A stretch of 64,000 nucleotides of DNA from Symbiodinium microadriaticum (GCA_001939145.1 LSRX01000460.1:65416-129415); one strand, 5' to 3'; positions 10,150-17,800 are shown, counted from the stretch's first letter. The notes: generated by a model from the letters alone, not told the origin. Translations and numbers: made by a program.

Positions 10150-10440
10150 GGCCTTATTACCTAGGTAATAAGCCCTTATTCGCTAGGGAATAAGCCCTTA
10201 ATTTTTTCCACCCAAATTAAGGCCTTATTACCTAGGTAATAAGCCCTTAATTTTTGGGAAGCCCCCGTCATGACCTTATTCCACCCTTAATCCGGCTTTA
10301 ATTAGTGATTTCGGGGCTGCACGACGCATTTTCACTAATCCGCTCTTATTCGGTGGCCCCCCCCCCTAGAGCTTAATCGGCGCTTAATTCTGGGTTCCGT
10401 GGCCTGCCCCTAGAGCTTAATCGGCGCTTAATTTTAGGGT
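10140..10440. repeat. palindromic TTAAGG/CCTTATT repeat block
   Basis: ATTAAGGCCTTATTACCTAG followed by GTAATAAGCCCTTA occurs twice (from about 10146 and 10216) and is largely self-complementary around CCTAGG. A second motif, TAGAGCTTAATCGGCGCTTAA, also occurs twice (about 10367 and 10412). The block opens the region dominated by TTAAGG-type repeats. Confidence 0.75.
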
Positions 10441-10911
10441 TCCCTGGCCGGTTCCCTAAACCTGCCCTAAACCCTAAACCCCTAGACCCTGAACCCTAAA
10501 CTGCGTAAACCCTAAGCTCCCAAAGCCGTGAACCCTGAGCCCAGGCCAGATTCCAGTGCACGTGCTGAGGCCGAAACGATGCGCAGCTGTTCAACGGGGC
10601 TCGAGGCAGATGAGAGGGTGTGGTATCGGTTTACACTGGCGTCTCTACGATGGTAGCTTCTCGGGGTTGTCCTAATTGTAGAGCAGGCAACCTTAAACCA
10701 TTTTGGGGTACTATAATCCTTATACAACCCCGATGTACTCCCACAGGTTAACGTTTAGTTCTCCAGGTTACTCGTTACAAGATCAATTTCGTCCATAAAG
10801 CAATACGAAATACCTTCCGTTCTGCTAACACAACACTGGAGGCGCTGTAGATTACGACAAACCAACACCAAAAAGAGCCACAAGCCCAAACTTTAGTGAG
10901 CGGCTGCGGCC

Positions 10912-11105
10912 ATGTTGGTGCCAGCCGATGATACTGATAATGATGATGATGATGCGGAAATCAACCGTGCGCCTGCAGAGCCTACGGAGGGTTTTCACTC
11001 TCTGGTGGAAATTCCGATCCCTTCTGCAGATGAGGGCACCATCCACAACTTGTTGGCTTATGTCTCTCACACCGAGCAAAGCGAATGGATAGCATCCGAG
11101 GCAGG
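10912..11105 (+). CDS. first exon, acidic N-terminus, upstream of the methyltransferase
   Basis: The start ATG at 10912 has a GCGGCC context. The frame begins MLVPADDTDNDDDDAEINRA, continues EGFHSLVEIPIPSADEGT and HNLLAYVSHTEQSEWIASEA, then runs into the minisatellite. An acidic disordered N-terminus followed by a folded stretch fits a nuclear protein. The donor is probably GG|GTGCC at 11106, but the phase to the next exon does not close simply, so the exact junction is unsettled. It may be exon 1 of the methyltransferase gene or of a separate upstream gene. Confidence 0.6.
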
Positions 11106-11380
11106 GTGCCAAATTAAGGGTGGAATAAGGGGTTAAGGCCGGATTAAGGCGGGATCAAGGCGGGATTAGGGCCGGATTAAGGGTATCCATCCGAGGCAGG
11201 GTGCCAAATTAAGGGTGGAATAAGGGGTGAAGGCCGGATTAAGGCGGGATTAAGGCGGGATTAGGGCCGGATTAAGGGTATCCATCCGAGGCAGGGCGCG
11301 AAATTAAGGGTGGAATAAGGAATTAAGGCCGGATTAGGGCAGGATTAAGGCCGGATTAAGGGTATGCGGTCCCGGCGGTC
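11096..11380 (+). repeat. intronic minisatellite, three 95-bp units
   Basis: CCGAGGCAGGG recurs at 11096, 11191 and 11286 with an exact 95-bp period. Each unit continues with AAATTAAGGGTGGAATAAGG and GGATTAAGGCGGG-type submotifs. The first unit overlaps the end of the preceding exon, so the array arose by duplicating the exon-intron edge together with intron sequence. Confidence 0.85.
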
Positions 11381-11398
11381 CCCCGTGACGAATGCCAG

Positions 11399-11570
11399 GT
11401 TGCCACGTTTGTCAATCGGACAAACAACTCCAAGAAGGCCATGTCTTCTTTTCGCAACAACTATGCGCATGTGGAGAACACCCACCGTGCTATATGGCCT
11501 GGAGTGGAAATCCCAGAGCGGGAACCTCGCAATGCACGCAAGAAAGCGGCTGCAAAACCTCAGAGACAGT
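11399..11570 (+). CDS. exon 2 candidate, basic protein segment
   Basis: The acceptor AATGCCAG ends at 11398. The frame reads VATFVNRTNNSKKAMSSFRN, then AHVENTHRAIWPGVEIPERE and a Lys/Arg/Ala-rich stretch. The frame stays open to 11911 but the later part looks unlike protein, so the exon probably ends around 11550-11600. No domain recognised. Confidence 0.5.
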
Positions 11571-11852
11571 GGCTGGCGGAACGGACGTGCACTACGTCAG
11601 TCCTCATGGCTTACTTCGTGTGGGCCATTAGCAGCTTCGACAGAGGCTGGGCTAGTCGGGCCCACGCGTGCAAAGCCCTGCGCAGTTTGCTCCTGAAGCT
11701 GGTGTCTGCGCTGGGCCGTCTGATGCTGACCTTTCGACCCTTGGCCCAGTTCGCCAGAGCCCGCAGAGCCCTGAACTTCTCTAGCAGTCTATATAATCGA
11801 CTGGTTCCCCTCAACTGCGTCCGATGCTTCAGCCTGCCCAGGAGTTCTAAGC

Positions 11853-11960
11853 ATGGACCCAGACGAAGAACAATGGGTGGATGTGAATGTTGGACTGGAT
11901 CTCGCGATTGACTGCCACAGTCTGTGCACTGGAGACTTTTACGTGGCCATGCATGTACAA
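11853..11960 (+). CDS. candidate exon, acidic start
   Basis: The ATG at 11853 begins MDPDEEQWVDVNVGLDLAID and continues CHSLCTGDFYVAMHVQ. It is protein-like and in the same orientation as its neighbours. It could be an internal exon, as an AG precedes it (TTCTAAG). Confidence 0.4.
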
Positions 11961-12060
11961 GCAACTTGGTGCAAATGCGTAGCTTTTGGTCAGCCTGGGT
12001 GTCCTCACTCTCGTATTTTCTTGAAGTGCTGTGTAGTCATAGTCATCAATCACGGGCAAA

Positions 12061-12325
12061 TCAGACGGGAAGGAGGGAGACAATAAGGCAGGAATAAGGC
12101 AGGAAGGGGGAGGGAATAAAGCAGGAATTAAGGCAACAAGACAGGAAGAAGGAAGGAATAAGGAGTGAAAAGGCAGGAATAAGGAGGGAATAAGGCAGGA
12201 ATAAGGCCTGAATTAAGGTAACAAGGCAGGAATAAGGCAGGAATAAGGCAGGAATAAGGAAGGAATAAGGAGGGAATAAAGAGGAAAAAGGCAGGAATAA
12301 GGAAGGAATAAGGAGGAAGTAAATA
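12061..12325 (+). repeat. intronic minisatellite, GGAATAAGG type
   Basis: About 25 degenerate units of AGGCAGGAATAAGG and AGGGAATAAGG, purine-rich on the + strand. The minus-strand open frames across it (12061-12486, 12128-12373) are Phe/Leu/Pro/Ser repeat translations and not genes. Confidence 0.9.
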
Positions 12326-12405
12326 GAATGCCAAGGAATTTGACCAATGAGCCAGCTTTTCCTTTTTAACCAATATCCAGAGAGCCGAGGATTGTTGGGC
12401 GACAG

Positions 12406-12720
12406 ATTTGGATTATGATGACAGGAAGACATGGCTACGAAACCCACTGGAACGGGGCACTCTTGATGAGTGGCTTTGTTGGGCACTGGACCCCAGCCAT
12501 GATAGCAGTCTCATAAAATTGCTGATGCCCACGGTGCTGTGCGTTGCCGCTCAATTGGCCGGGCTCCTGGATGAGTCCGTCCAGCAGATGGCAAGCATTA
12601 GCCAGCCTGCTCCGCGGGTGACCAACCGCAAACGCTTCACCGCCGTGGCTCTAACCCAGAAGCGGGACATCGCGAGACGGATGTTCACTGGCCAGGACTG
12701 CCTGTATTTGCCAAAACTCC
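12406..12720 (+). CDS. exon upstream of the methyltransferase domain
   Basis: The acceptor GGGCGACAG ends at 12405. The frame encodes LDYDDRKTWLRNPLERGTLD, then EWLCWALDPSHDSSLIKLLM, a hydrophobic segment VLCVAAQ, and TNRKRFTAVALTQKRDIARR. This is convincing protein sequence with no recognised domain. Beyond about 12720 other frames look better (FADYITRTAFWREPW near 12760), so another intron is likely. Confidence 0.55.
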
Positions 12721-12953
12721 CCCGGCGTTCAAAGCGTAGAGTGATGGAAACTTCGAGTTTGCTGATTACATTACCAGGACCGCTTTCTGGCGAGAGCCAT
12801 GGAGTCGGTCCTAGGCAGGGAAGGAGCAACTTCCATGAGCCATTGGAGTGCGGCCCACACCGCCATGGTTGCTTGTCTATCTTGACTTGCAGTTAAGGCT
12901 TGTGTTCAGTCCTCTTCTGGGGTGGGGTGGCGGGTTTCGTTTTCATCGACATG

Positions 12954-13257
12954 TTCCGCTAAGTTCGTCTACTACTGGTCAGCGAGACAGAAGCTATCCG
13001 AACCGTCTTGCAACGTTTTTCACATCTATATGGATGCAAGCAGTATTGCGAAGCGCCCGACGGAGCTCGTGTGCCTTGGCCGCTACAGCACATTGCCTTC
13101 TGTCTCTGGTGCCCTCTGCCCTGATGGTTGGTTACCCCGACCCCGACCACCACCTTGCCGAGGTTCCTGTACGCACCGCTTCTGGGGGTCGGAGCATACG
13201 CGCCGCCGATGGCAGGGTCCCCAAGTCAGTGCTTTTGCCGGAGAAAGGGCAGGTTGA
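12954..13257 (+). CDS. exon-like region, frame uncertain
   Basis: Two overlapping + frames are plausible: one with SHLYGCKQYCEAPDGARVPW (Cys-rich, stop near 13120) and one with HHLAEVPVRTASGGRSIRAA running into the next array. They may be two exons joined by a short intron. No domain assignable. Confidence 0.4.
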
Positions 13258-13510
13258 CGAATTAGAGCAAGATTAAGGTCGGATTAAGGGCAGAATAAGG
13301 AAATAGGGCAGGAATAAGGTCGGATTAAAGGCAGAATAAGGAATTAGGGCAGGATTAAGGTCGGATTAAGGGCAGAATAAGGAATTGGGGCAGGAGATTA
13401 AGGTCGGATTAAGGGCAGAATTGGGTATTAGGGCAGGATTAAGGTCGGATTAAGGGCAGAGTAAGGAATTAGGGCAGATTAAGGTCGGATTAAGGGCGGA
13501 GTACGGCGAT
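13258..13510 (+). repeat. intronic minisatellite, GGATTAAGGNCGGATTAAGG type
   Basis: About six units of roughly 40 bp: AGGTCGGATTAAGGGCAGAAT plus AAGGAATTAGGGCAGG. Same + strand purine-rich orientation as the other arrays in this gene. Confidence 0.9.
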
Positions 13511-13546
13511 TTCAATCGCAATAAGGTTTTTGTTGCATAATTCAAG

Positions 13547-13679
13547 GTCTCTGAAAGAGTTGCACGGGCACAGCAGAGACGTTTTTCAGGAGCATGAGGC
13601 TTTCAGTGACTGGGTGCAACCGCTTTGCCAGGCAGTTCGTACCATTCTGTTTGAGCAGATGATTAGCAACATGTCCAGG
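13547..13679 (+). CDS. internal exon, 133 nt
   Basis: Acceptor CATAATTCAAG and donor CCAGG|GTAACG fit. The frame (one base plus 44 codons) reads SLKELHGHSRDVFQEHEAFS, then DWVQPLCQAVRTILFEQMIS. Amphipathic and protein-like. It lies just after the minisatellite, upstream of the methyltransferase domain. Confidence 0.6.
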
Positions 13680-13719
13680 GTAACGTGTGTTTGACTGATT
13701 GCCTACACTTGGAAGTGCC

Positions 13720-13815
13720 ATGGAGTCGACCGAGAGCGACGTCGCTAGCGATGCGCCTCAATGGTCGAAGAGCAGCGTCACTACGCTGCTCTCGGAAAAC
13801 CCGAAGGCCCGAGCC
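13720..13815 (+). CDS. exon, possible protein start of the methyltransferase
   Basis: The ATG at 13720 (TGCCATGG) starts MESTESDVASDAPQWSKSSV and continues to SENPKARA. A donor GTTGTG at 13816 and acceptor CTGACGCAG at 13862 give a 47-nt intron that keeps the frame into the next exon. Because the previous exon ends in a phase that does not enter this frame at the nearest acceptor, this ATG may be the real start of the methyltransferase protein. Confidence 0.5.
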
Positions 13816-13862
13816 GTTGTGATAGAATCCTGAGTGCGAGTAACATTTCCCTGCTGACGCAG

Positions 13863-13970
13863 GAGTGGTTTGCGGACAATGACCCGCTGTCCAGAACCGG
13901 GCGGGTGGCGCAGGTGATATGGAGGGTGCTCCTGACCAGGTTGGGAGTGGCTCGTATCCAGGACCCAGCC
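13863..13970 (+). CDS. exon, methyltransferase N-terminal region
   Basis: Phase 0 after a 47-nt intron. Reads EWFADNDPLSRTGRVAQVIW, then RVLLTRLGVARIQ. The 3' border is unclear; a further mini-exon (RVDSRSAPRVR, about 14015-14048) may follow before the catalytic exons. Confidence 0.5.
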
Positions 13971-14120
13971 CCGCGCCAGTTTCTATGGTTGTAACGTGAG
14001 CGTTTTCTTCATAGGGCGAGTAGACAGTAGGAGTGCCCCAAGAGTGAGGTTTCCCGGGACATGTGTACTTGAACTGTTGGCTATTCTTTCTCCGATCTCT
14101 AGAATACAGAATTTCCTCAG

Positions 14121-14280
14121 GACTCCATGCTCATGTCTACGAAGCGGACGTCCTCATCGTGCACAGGCGTCTATACGGCCGAAATGGCTTTGGCGGTGCT
14201 GCAGAAGACCGTCAATGACTCCGGGGTTCTGACAGACGCCGTGCGGATGCAGCCTGTGTGTGCAACTGCTAGGGGCTCAG
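14121..14280 (+). CDS. DNA (cytosine-5) methyltransferase, exon with motif I
   Basis: The acceptor TTTCCTCAG ends at 14120 (phase 0). The segment KRTSSSCTGVYTAEMAL matches the AdoMet-binding motif I region of C5 methyltransferases in its dinoflagellate-like form (an SxCSGxxxxE-type loop instead of DLFAGxGG). It continues LQKTVNDSGVLTDAVRMQPV. The enzyme would transfer a methyl group from AdoMet to C5 of cytosine in nuclear DNA. The exon ends at a GTGAGT donor at 14281 and joins the next exon through a 23-nt intron that restores the frame. Confidence 0.75.
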
Positions 14281-14303
14281 GTGAGTCTGTGTTTTGCATG
14301 CAG

Positions 14304-14552
14304 CTCCGGGAATGGCTGCTTCCATGTTTGACAGTTTGAAGAACATGAAACCGGCATCCCAGGAGATTCGTGGGCGCTGCCGCCAATTCATTGCGGACCA
14401 TGCAGCTTGGTGCCAGCAGGTCACTGGTGACTGTTCAGACTGCCCATGCCTTTTCGGTGACATTCTAGACGCCATCCCCGCAGCAGCCCTGAATAAAGAC
14501 GGCTTCGTACATCGAGTTTCCCAGCTGGAATACAACGTTTTGTTTGTGGCCG
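14304..14552 (+). CDS. DNA (cytosine-5) methyltransferase, exon between motifs I and IV
   Basis: Starts after GTTTTGCATGCAG. Encodes PGMAASMFDSLKNMKPASQE, then RCRQFIADHAAWCQQVTGDC and CPCLFGDILDAIPAAALNKD, ending near YNVLFVA. It covers the variable region between AdoMet binding and the catalytic loop; the GDILD part resembles the motif III neighbourhood. The donor G|GTGAAT at 14553 (phase 1) matches the acceptor phase of the next exon. The frame relation to the previous exon requires removal of 23 nt. Confidence 0.75.
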
Positions 14553-14708
14553 GTGAATCTAGGATTAAGGTTGGAATAAGGGCAGAATAAGGGCGAAATA
14601 AGCATGGAGTTAGCCTAGAATATAATTGAAATAAGCTCGGAATAAGCTAGGAATAAGGGTGGAGTAAGCGTGGAATAAGGGAGGACTATTGAAACAGTGA
14701 GGCTGCAG
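14553..14708 (+). repeat. 156-nt intron filled by AATAAGG minisatellite
   Basis: The GT-AG intron (GGTGAAT to GGCTGCAG) is made mostly of GGAATAAGG/GGAGTAAGC-type units from about 14562 to 14685. Phase is preserved across it, which supports these as true splice borders. Confidence 0.75.
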
Positions 14709-14959
14709 AGGTCAGCAACTGCGGCTTTGAGCCTTCTGTGCACTGCTACAGATGTAATGAGCCTCACGACTTGTTCGAGAACAGATTCATGGCTGATTTC
14801 GAAGTAGCAGGCCTTCCTTGCACCGACCAGAGTCGGGCAGGAAAGCGCTTGTTCCACAATGGACCCACCGCTCCGGTTTTTATGGCTCACGCGAAGATCC
14901 ACCTCGCAAAGCAAACGCCGCTGGTGCTGCTGGAGAACGTCCCGGACAGAGGGCTGCGG
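14709..14959 (+). CDS. DNA (cytosine-5) methyltransferase, catalytic exon (motifs IV and VI)
   Basis: Encodes VSNCGFEPSVHCYRCNEPHD, then the catalytic motif IV as AGLPCTDQSRAGKR, where the Cys of the Pro-Cys pair is the predicted nucleophile that attacks C6 of cytosine. Motif VI follows as VLLENVPD, supplying the Glu that contacts the target base. Spacing between the two (about 45 residues) fits C5 methyltransferases. All key residues are present, so the enzyme may be active. Phase 0 donor GTTCTG at 14960. Confidence 0.85.
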
Positions 14960-15014
14960 GTTCTGATGCGTTAATTTAGACTTAGACCCGGATTCCTCCC
15001 TTCCTGCCGGGCAG
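14960..15014 (+). other. 55-nt intron of the methyltransferase gene
   Basis: GTTCTG donor, pyrimidine-rich CCTCCCTTCCTGCCGGGCAG acceptor, phase 0 on both sides. It removes an in-frame TAA. Unlike the larger introns it carries no minisatellite. Confidence 0.7.
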
Positions 15015-15317
15015 GATCTTCACATGGGAATGATCGAATATCTCTACGGCAGTGAGTATGCCATCCACCCCCTTTTGATCTCGGCCGCGGATGTAGGCCA
15101 CGCTGGGACTTCCCGCGATCGCCTCTACGTGATCCTGGCGCACAAGCACCACGTCAAGCAGATCTGCGACGTCCAGGGCATGCTGCAGCACACGACTCAC
15201 GTGCTTCGCAAGGTGGTCCAGACGACTCCGCAGGACTATCTGTTCGCAAACGCGCAGCAGAAACGCCTGGAAGCACTGCACGTCGCACGTGTGCGGAAGA
15301 TTCAATACCAGCCCCGC
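15015..15317 (+). CDS. DNA (cytosine-5) methyltransferase, exon with motif VIII
   Basis: Reads DLHMGMIEYLYGSEYAIHPL, then SAADVGHAGTSRDRLYVILA. The latter is motif VIII (normally G.PQxRxRxYxI), with the two conserved Arg positions as SRDRLYVI. It continues with a charged segment ending KIQYQPR. The last codon is followed by GTGACT (15318). In the family this region leads into the target-recognition segment, encoded here after a 501-nt intron. Confidence 0.8.
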
Positions 15318-15818
15318 GTGACTTGGCAGCATACAACGACCTGCCCCCGCACCCCACCACACCCAACTGCGCCCGGCACTGGTAACAAACCCACTCACCC
15401 GCCCGCCCACCCACTCATCCCCTGTCACCAGCAAGGTTCGAATAGGACAGAGTAAGAGTTGAATAAGCCGGTCGTTGACGAATTCAGATCCAAATAAGGG
15501 CCGAATAAGCGAGTCGTTCAGGAATTAAGGCCGGAATAAGGACCGATTAAGGCTTGAATAAGCGAATCGTTGAGGAATTAAGGTCCGAATAAGGGTTAAA
15601 TAAGCGAGTCGTTCAGGAATTAAGGCCGGAATAAGGACCGATTAAGGCTTGAATAGGCGAGTTGTTCAGGAATTAAGGGCCGGATAAGGGTTGAATAAGC
15701 GAGTCGTTCAGGAATTTATCAAACAGTTCCACGGATTGCTTCACAGTGTCCTCGTGGGTCCGTGTACCAAATTCTAATACTAATTCGGGTTATGTGTCCT
15801 CGCCTTTGCCCTACTGAG
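15318..15818 (+). repeat. 501-nt phase-0 intron with minisatellite (array 15436-15715)
   Basis: GTGACT donor and CTACTGAG acceptor keep phase 0. After a C-rich stretch (CCCACC-type), about 280 bp consist of repeats such as GGAATTAAGGCCGGAATAAG and GCGAGTCGTTCAGGAATTAAG with a period near 50-60 bp. Confidence 0.8.
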
Positions 15819-16264
15819 GCAAGGAACTGGACCTACTTGCTGAACGACCGGGAGCGGAAGGCTGTCAGTGTCATCAAGGAGAAGTACGAGAAAAGGTTCG
15901 GAAGGTCAGCTGTGAGTGATAAGAACTTGCTGGCCCACCTTGGGGATAACCCCTGCACGCACCTGAATTGGTCCGCTGTCAGTGGAAGAGTGCCTGCTTT
16001 GCGGATGAACGCCGGCAAGATGTACAACCCCCGGTTGCAGCGATGGATGTGCGCTGCAGAGAAGCTGGCCATGATGGGCTTCCCGGTCGAGCCACGTGTG
16101 GCGATGAGCATGGGTGTGCCAGCGTTACCAGTCACCGACCCACAACGGGCGGCAATGCTGGCAGGAAATTGCATGCATTTTGGATGCGTGCTATTAGCAG
16201 AGTTCTTAGCGCTGACATGTTTCAGCCCAAAGGGCCACTTCTCGGGCCGCTTCGGCCGATTCAG
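15819..16264 (+). CDS. DNA (cytosine-5) methyltransferase, C-terminal exon (target recognition, motifs IX and X)
   Basis: Begins ARNWTYLLNDRERKAVSVIK. After a region with NPCTHLNWSAVSG it reaches motif IX as RWMCAAEKLAMMGFPVEP (normally RxLTxxExxRLxGFP) and motif X as AAMLAGNCMHFGCVLLAEF (normally GNxVxxxxxxxL). Motif X completes the AdoMet pocket with motif I. The frame continues to a TGA at 16296-16298 unless a donor GTTGTT at 16265 is used. The motif order I-IV-VI-VIII-IX-X is the standard, non-permuted one. Confidence 0.8.
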
Positions 16265-16304
16265 GTTGTTGCCCGACACAGACAGCGACTCTGGTTGATG
16301 CCAG

Positions 16305-16456
16305 GAGCTGAGCGACACAGCTGCGCAAGAACGCTCCAGCTCCAGACCCGACTGGAGGAGGAACTGATGCCTTTGGAAAATTTACCTAGAGCTGCTGTGC
16401 AACTGCTACAACTAGCAGCTGTGGTGTCGTTGCCTGACTGTCTGCCGAGCGCCTAA
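16305..16456 (+). CDS. candidate final exon, leucine-rich helix
   Basis: After TTGATGCCAG a frame reads ERHSCARTLQLQTRLEEELM, then LPRAAVQLLQLAAVVSLPDC, ending at TAA 16454-16456. It looks helical. The phase from the motif X exon does not close with the nearest donor, so its membership in the methyltransferase gene is uncertain. Confidence 0.4.
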
Positions 16457-16540
16457 GTTTGAACTTTGAACTGCTCCCAGCTTTCCTCAAATTTTCAGAT
16501 GCTGCTGTAGACTGTCGCCTCAGCTGCTCGCGGTTTTGCC

Positions 16541-16664
16541 ATGGCCAAGACGCCTGTACCTTCGAAGAGTGCCAAGACTCGCCCGGCGACGGCCGTCAAA
16601 TCAAAGGCGTCCACGAAGCAGGATCAGAAGACGAGACTACGCAGCAATTCGTGCAGTTCTCCAT
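16541..16664 (+). CDS. first exon of a Lys/Pro/Ala-rich basic protein
   Basis: The ATG at 16541 in GCCATGG reads MAKTPVPSKSAKTRPATAVK, then SKASTKQDQKTR. Such Lys/Ala/Pro/Thr tails are typical of histone-H1-like or other chromatin-binding proteins, but there is no diagnostic domain. It starts about 85 bp after the previous candidate stop, on the same strand, and is followed by another minisatellite intron. Confidence 0.5.
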
Positions 16665-16732
16665 GGGTGTTGGGGCTGGGTGGGCTCTGCCGGAAACCAA
16701 ACAAATTGGGGTTAGGAGAGTTCAAGAAATAA

Positions 16733-16835
16733 GGCCGGATTAAGCTCGGATTAAGCCCAGATTAAGCCCGGATTAAGCCCAGATTAAGCCCGGATTAAGC
16801 CCAGACTAAGCCCGGATTAAGCCCGGATTAAGGAT
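16733..16835 (+). repeat. intronic minisatellite, CCCGGATTAAG type
   Basis: About ten 11-mers alternating CCGGATTAAGC and CCAGATTAAGC. It is the most regular of the arrays in this block. Confidence 0.9.
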
Positions 16836-16886
16836 TGAGTGCGGGGTCAAGGAAGTGGTTCGCTCCTTTCCTCACCGATTGCTAAG

Positions 16887-16977
16887 GCCGACAGCAAAAG
16901 TGCCAGCGAAGCCGGCGCTGCCGAAGCCCACAGTAAAGGCGACCGAGAAGCCTCCCAAGAAGCCCACCGAGGAGACA
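16887..16977 (+). CDS. exon 2 of the basic protein
   Basis: The acceptor ATTGCTAAG ends at 16886. The frame reads PTAKVPAKPALPKPTVKATE, then KPPKKPTEET. The Lys-Pro-Ala repeats match the style of the preceding exon, supporting one gene. TGA at 16978 may be a true stop or be removed by a GTATGC donor. Confidence 0.5.
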
Positions 16978-17015
16978 TGACGGTATGCGTATTCGTCGAG
17001 TACTACAGAGTACAG

Positions 17016-17160
17016 GGTGCAACTGAAGCGACCTGGACAGGACCTGTTGGAGTACCCTGGCGGTGTCGTACTGGAGCTGCCAGCTCGCGTATCGAGCACT
17101 GGCCAGCGCCGTCGAGCTCCTTGGCTTCAGTGGCAGTTTGAGACCGCGTCGCACGTGAAA
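17016..17160 (+). CDS. exon of a downstream folded domain
   Basis: After CTACAGAGTACAG the frame encodes VQLKRPGQDLLEYPGGVVLE, then LPARVSSTGQRRRAPWLQWQ and FETASHVK. The beta-strand-like pattern could be a small binding domain; I do not recognise it. It is followed at 17161 by a 23-nt candidate intron. Confidence 0.5.
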
Positions 17161-17183
17161 GTTTTTGGGTTGTCTTCTGACAG
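17161..17183 (+). other. candidate 23-nt intron
   Basis: GTTTTTGGG to TCTTCTGACAG, with a pyrimidine tract before the acceptor. Removing it moves translation into a frame reading VTSEDYRSQRVFSDFVDS, more protein-like than the unspliced frame. It has the same length as the candidate intron at 14281-14303. Confidence 0.5.
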
Positions 17184-17237
17184 GTCACATCAGAAGACTA
17201 CAGATCGCAAAGGGTGTTCTCAGACTTTGTTGATTCT
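17184..17237 (+). CDS. short exon after the 23-nt intron
   Basis: Reads VTSEDYRSQRVFSDFVDS before a TAG. The 3' border is unclear; a coding-like fragment SKCTAADTPETL follows in another phase. Confidence 0.4.
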
Positions 17238-17305
17238 TAGCAGCAAATGCACCGCCGCTGACACGCCAGAAACATTAGTGGTGCGAGAGTGGTTTCTGGC
17301 TGCAG

Positions 17306-17545
17306 GACAGTCACTACAGACAGTGGCTGGAAGGGTTGGGCCCAGATGAGGGCTCCGACTTCTTGACCAGCAAGGTGCTCGATGGGATGACGCGCAACGA
17401 TCTGTTTGCAGTCGCGGCTTGTCTGGGCATGTGTCACGCCCCGTTCGGTTGTTAGATGTGCGAAGCAGCCAAGGTAACCTTCCTGACAGGATGGACGCCT
17501 GACGAGCTGAAGGTGTCGAGCACCAAGGCCGGGATGATCAAGGCG
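17306..17545 (+). CDS. exon pair, acidic then basic helical segment
   Basis: After TTTCTGGCTGCAG the frame reads DSHYRQWLEGLGPDEGSDFL, then TRNDLFAVAACLGM. An in-frame TAG (17453-17455) separates it from KVTFLTGWTPDELKVSSTKA in the same frame. A short intron (for example 17433-17468, 36 nt, GT-AG, phase-preserving) would join them. It ends near GTCTCC at 17546. Confidence 0.45.
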
Positions 17546-17564
17546 ATGAAGGCCGGTCTCCCTC

Positions 17565-17640
17565 CCTTATTTCTACCTTAATTCCTTTATTCCACCCTTA
17601 TTCCACCCATAATCCTACCTTAATTCCTTTGCCCACTCCG
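17565..17640 (-). repeat. TTAAGG-type repeat in reverse orientation
   Basis: CCTTATTCCACCCTTATTCC-type units are the complement of the arrays at 12-16 kb. This is the only array of the block in this orientation and marks its right edge. Confidence 0.75.
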
Positions 17641-17649
17641 CCCCAAACC

Positions 17650-17800
17650 CACTCCACCCATAGTTCAGACGTGCTGGCAACTCAGGCAGAGTCCAAGCGA
17701 CGTGGGCATCCCTTGGCGAAGACCGCGTGGACTTGCAAAGACATCAGGCGTTTTTTGCTTCTAAGCCGAATAAACCCACAGCATTCTGCAGGAAAGTTTA
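17650..17800 (+). CDS. candidate exon, basic
   Basis: The frame reads LATQAESKRRGHPLAKTAWT, then CKDIRRFLLLSRI. It is protein-like, though without clear splice borders. From 17830 to 18270 I see only AT-rich repeats and unassigned sequence. Confidence 0.3.

Noticed and set aside
12061-12486. 141-codon minus-strand frame rich in Phe, Leu, Pro and Ser
   Set aside because: It is the complement of the GGAATAAGG minisatellite, which lacks stops in that frame.
13840-13862. A further 23-nt intron (GTAACATTTCCCTGCTGACGCAG would be its sequence beyond the 20-base limit; borders GTAACA and GACGCAG)
   Set aside because: Good consensus, but the required upstream frame contains TGA just before it; the 47-nt intron 13816-13862 fits better.
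14121-16264. Methyltransferase as bacterial or phage contamination
   Set aside because: The domain is split by GT-AG introns with consistent phases and repeat-filled introns, which excludes a prokaryotic gene.
14121-16264. Methyltransferase carried by an LTR or LINE retroelement
   Set aside because: No reverse transcriptase, integrase or long terminal repeats were recognised nearby, and the introns argue against a recent retrocopy. The family link to retroelement-borne enzymes remains possible.
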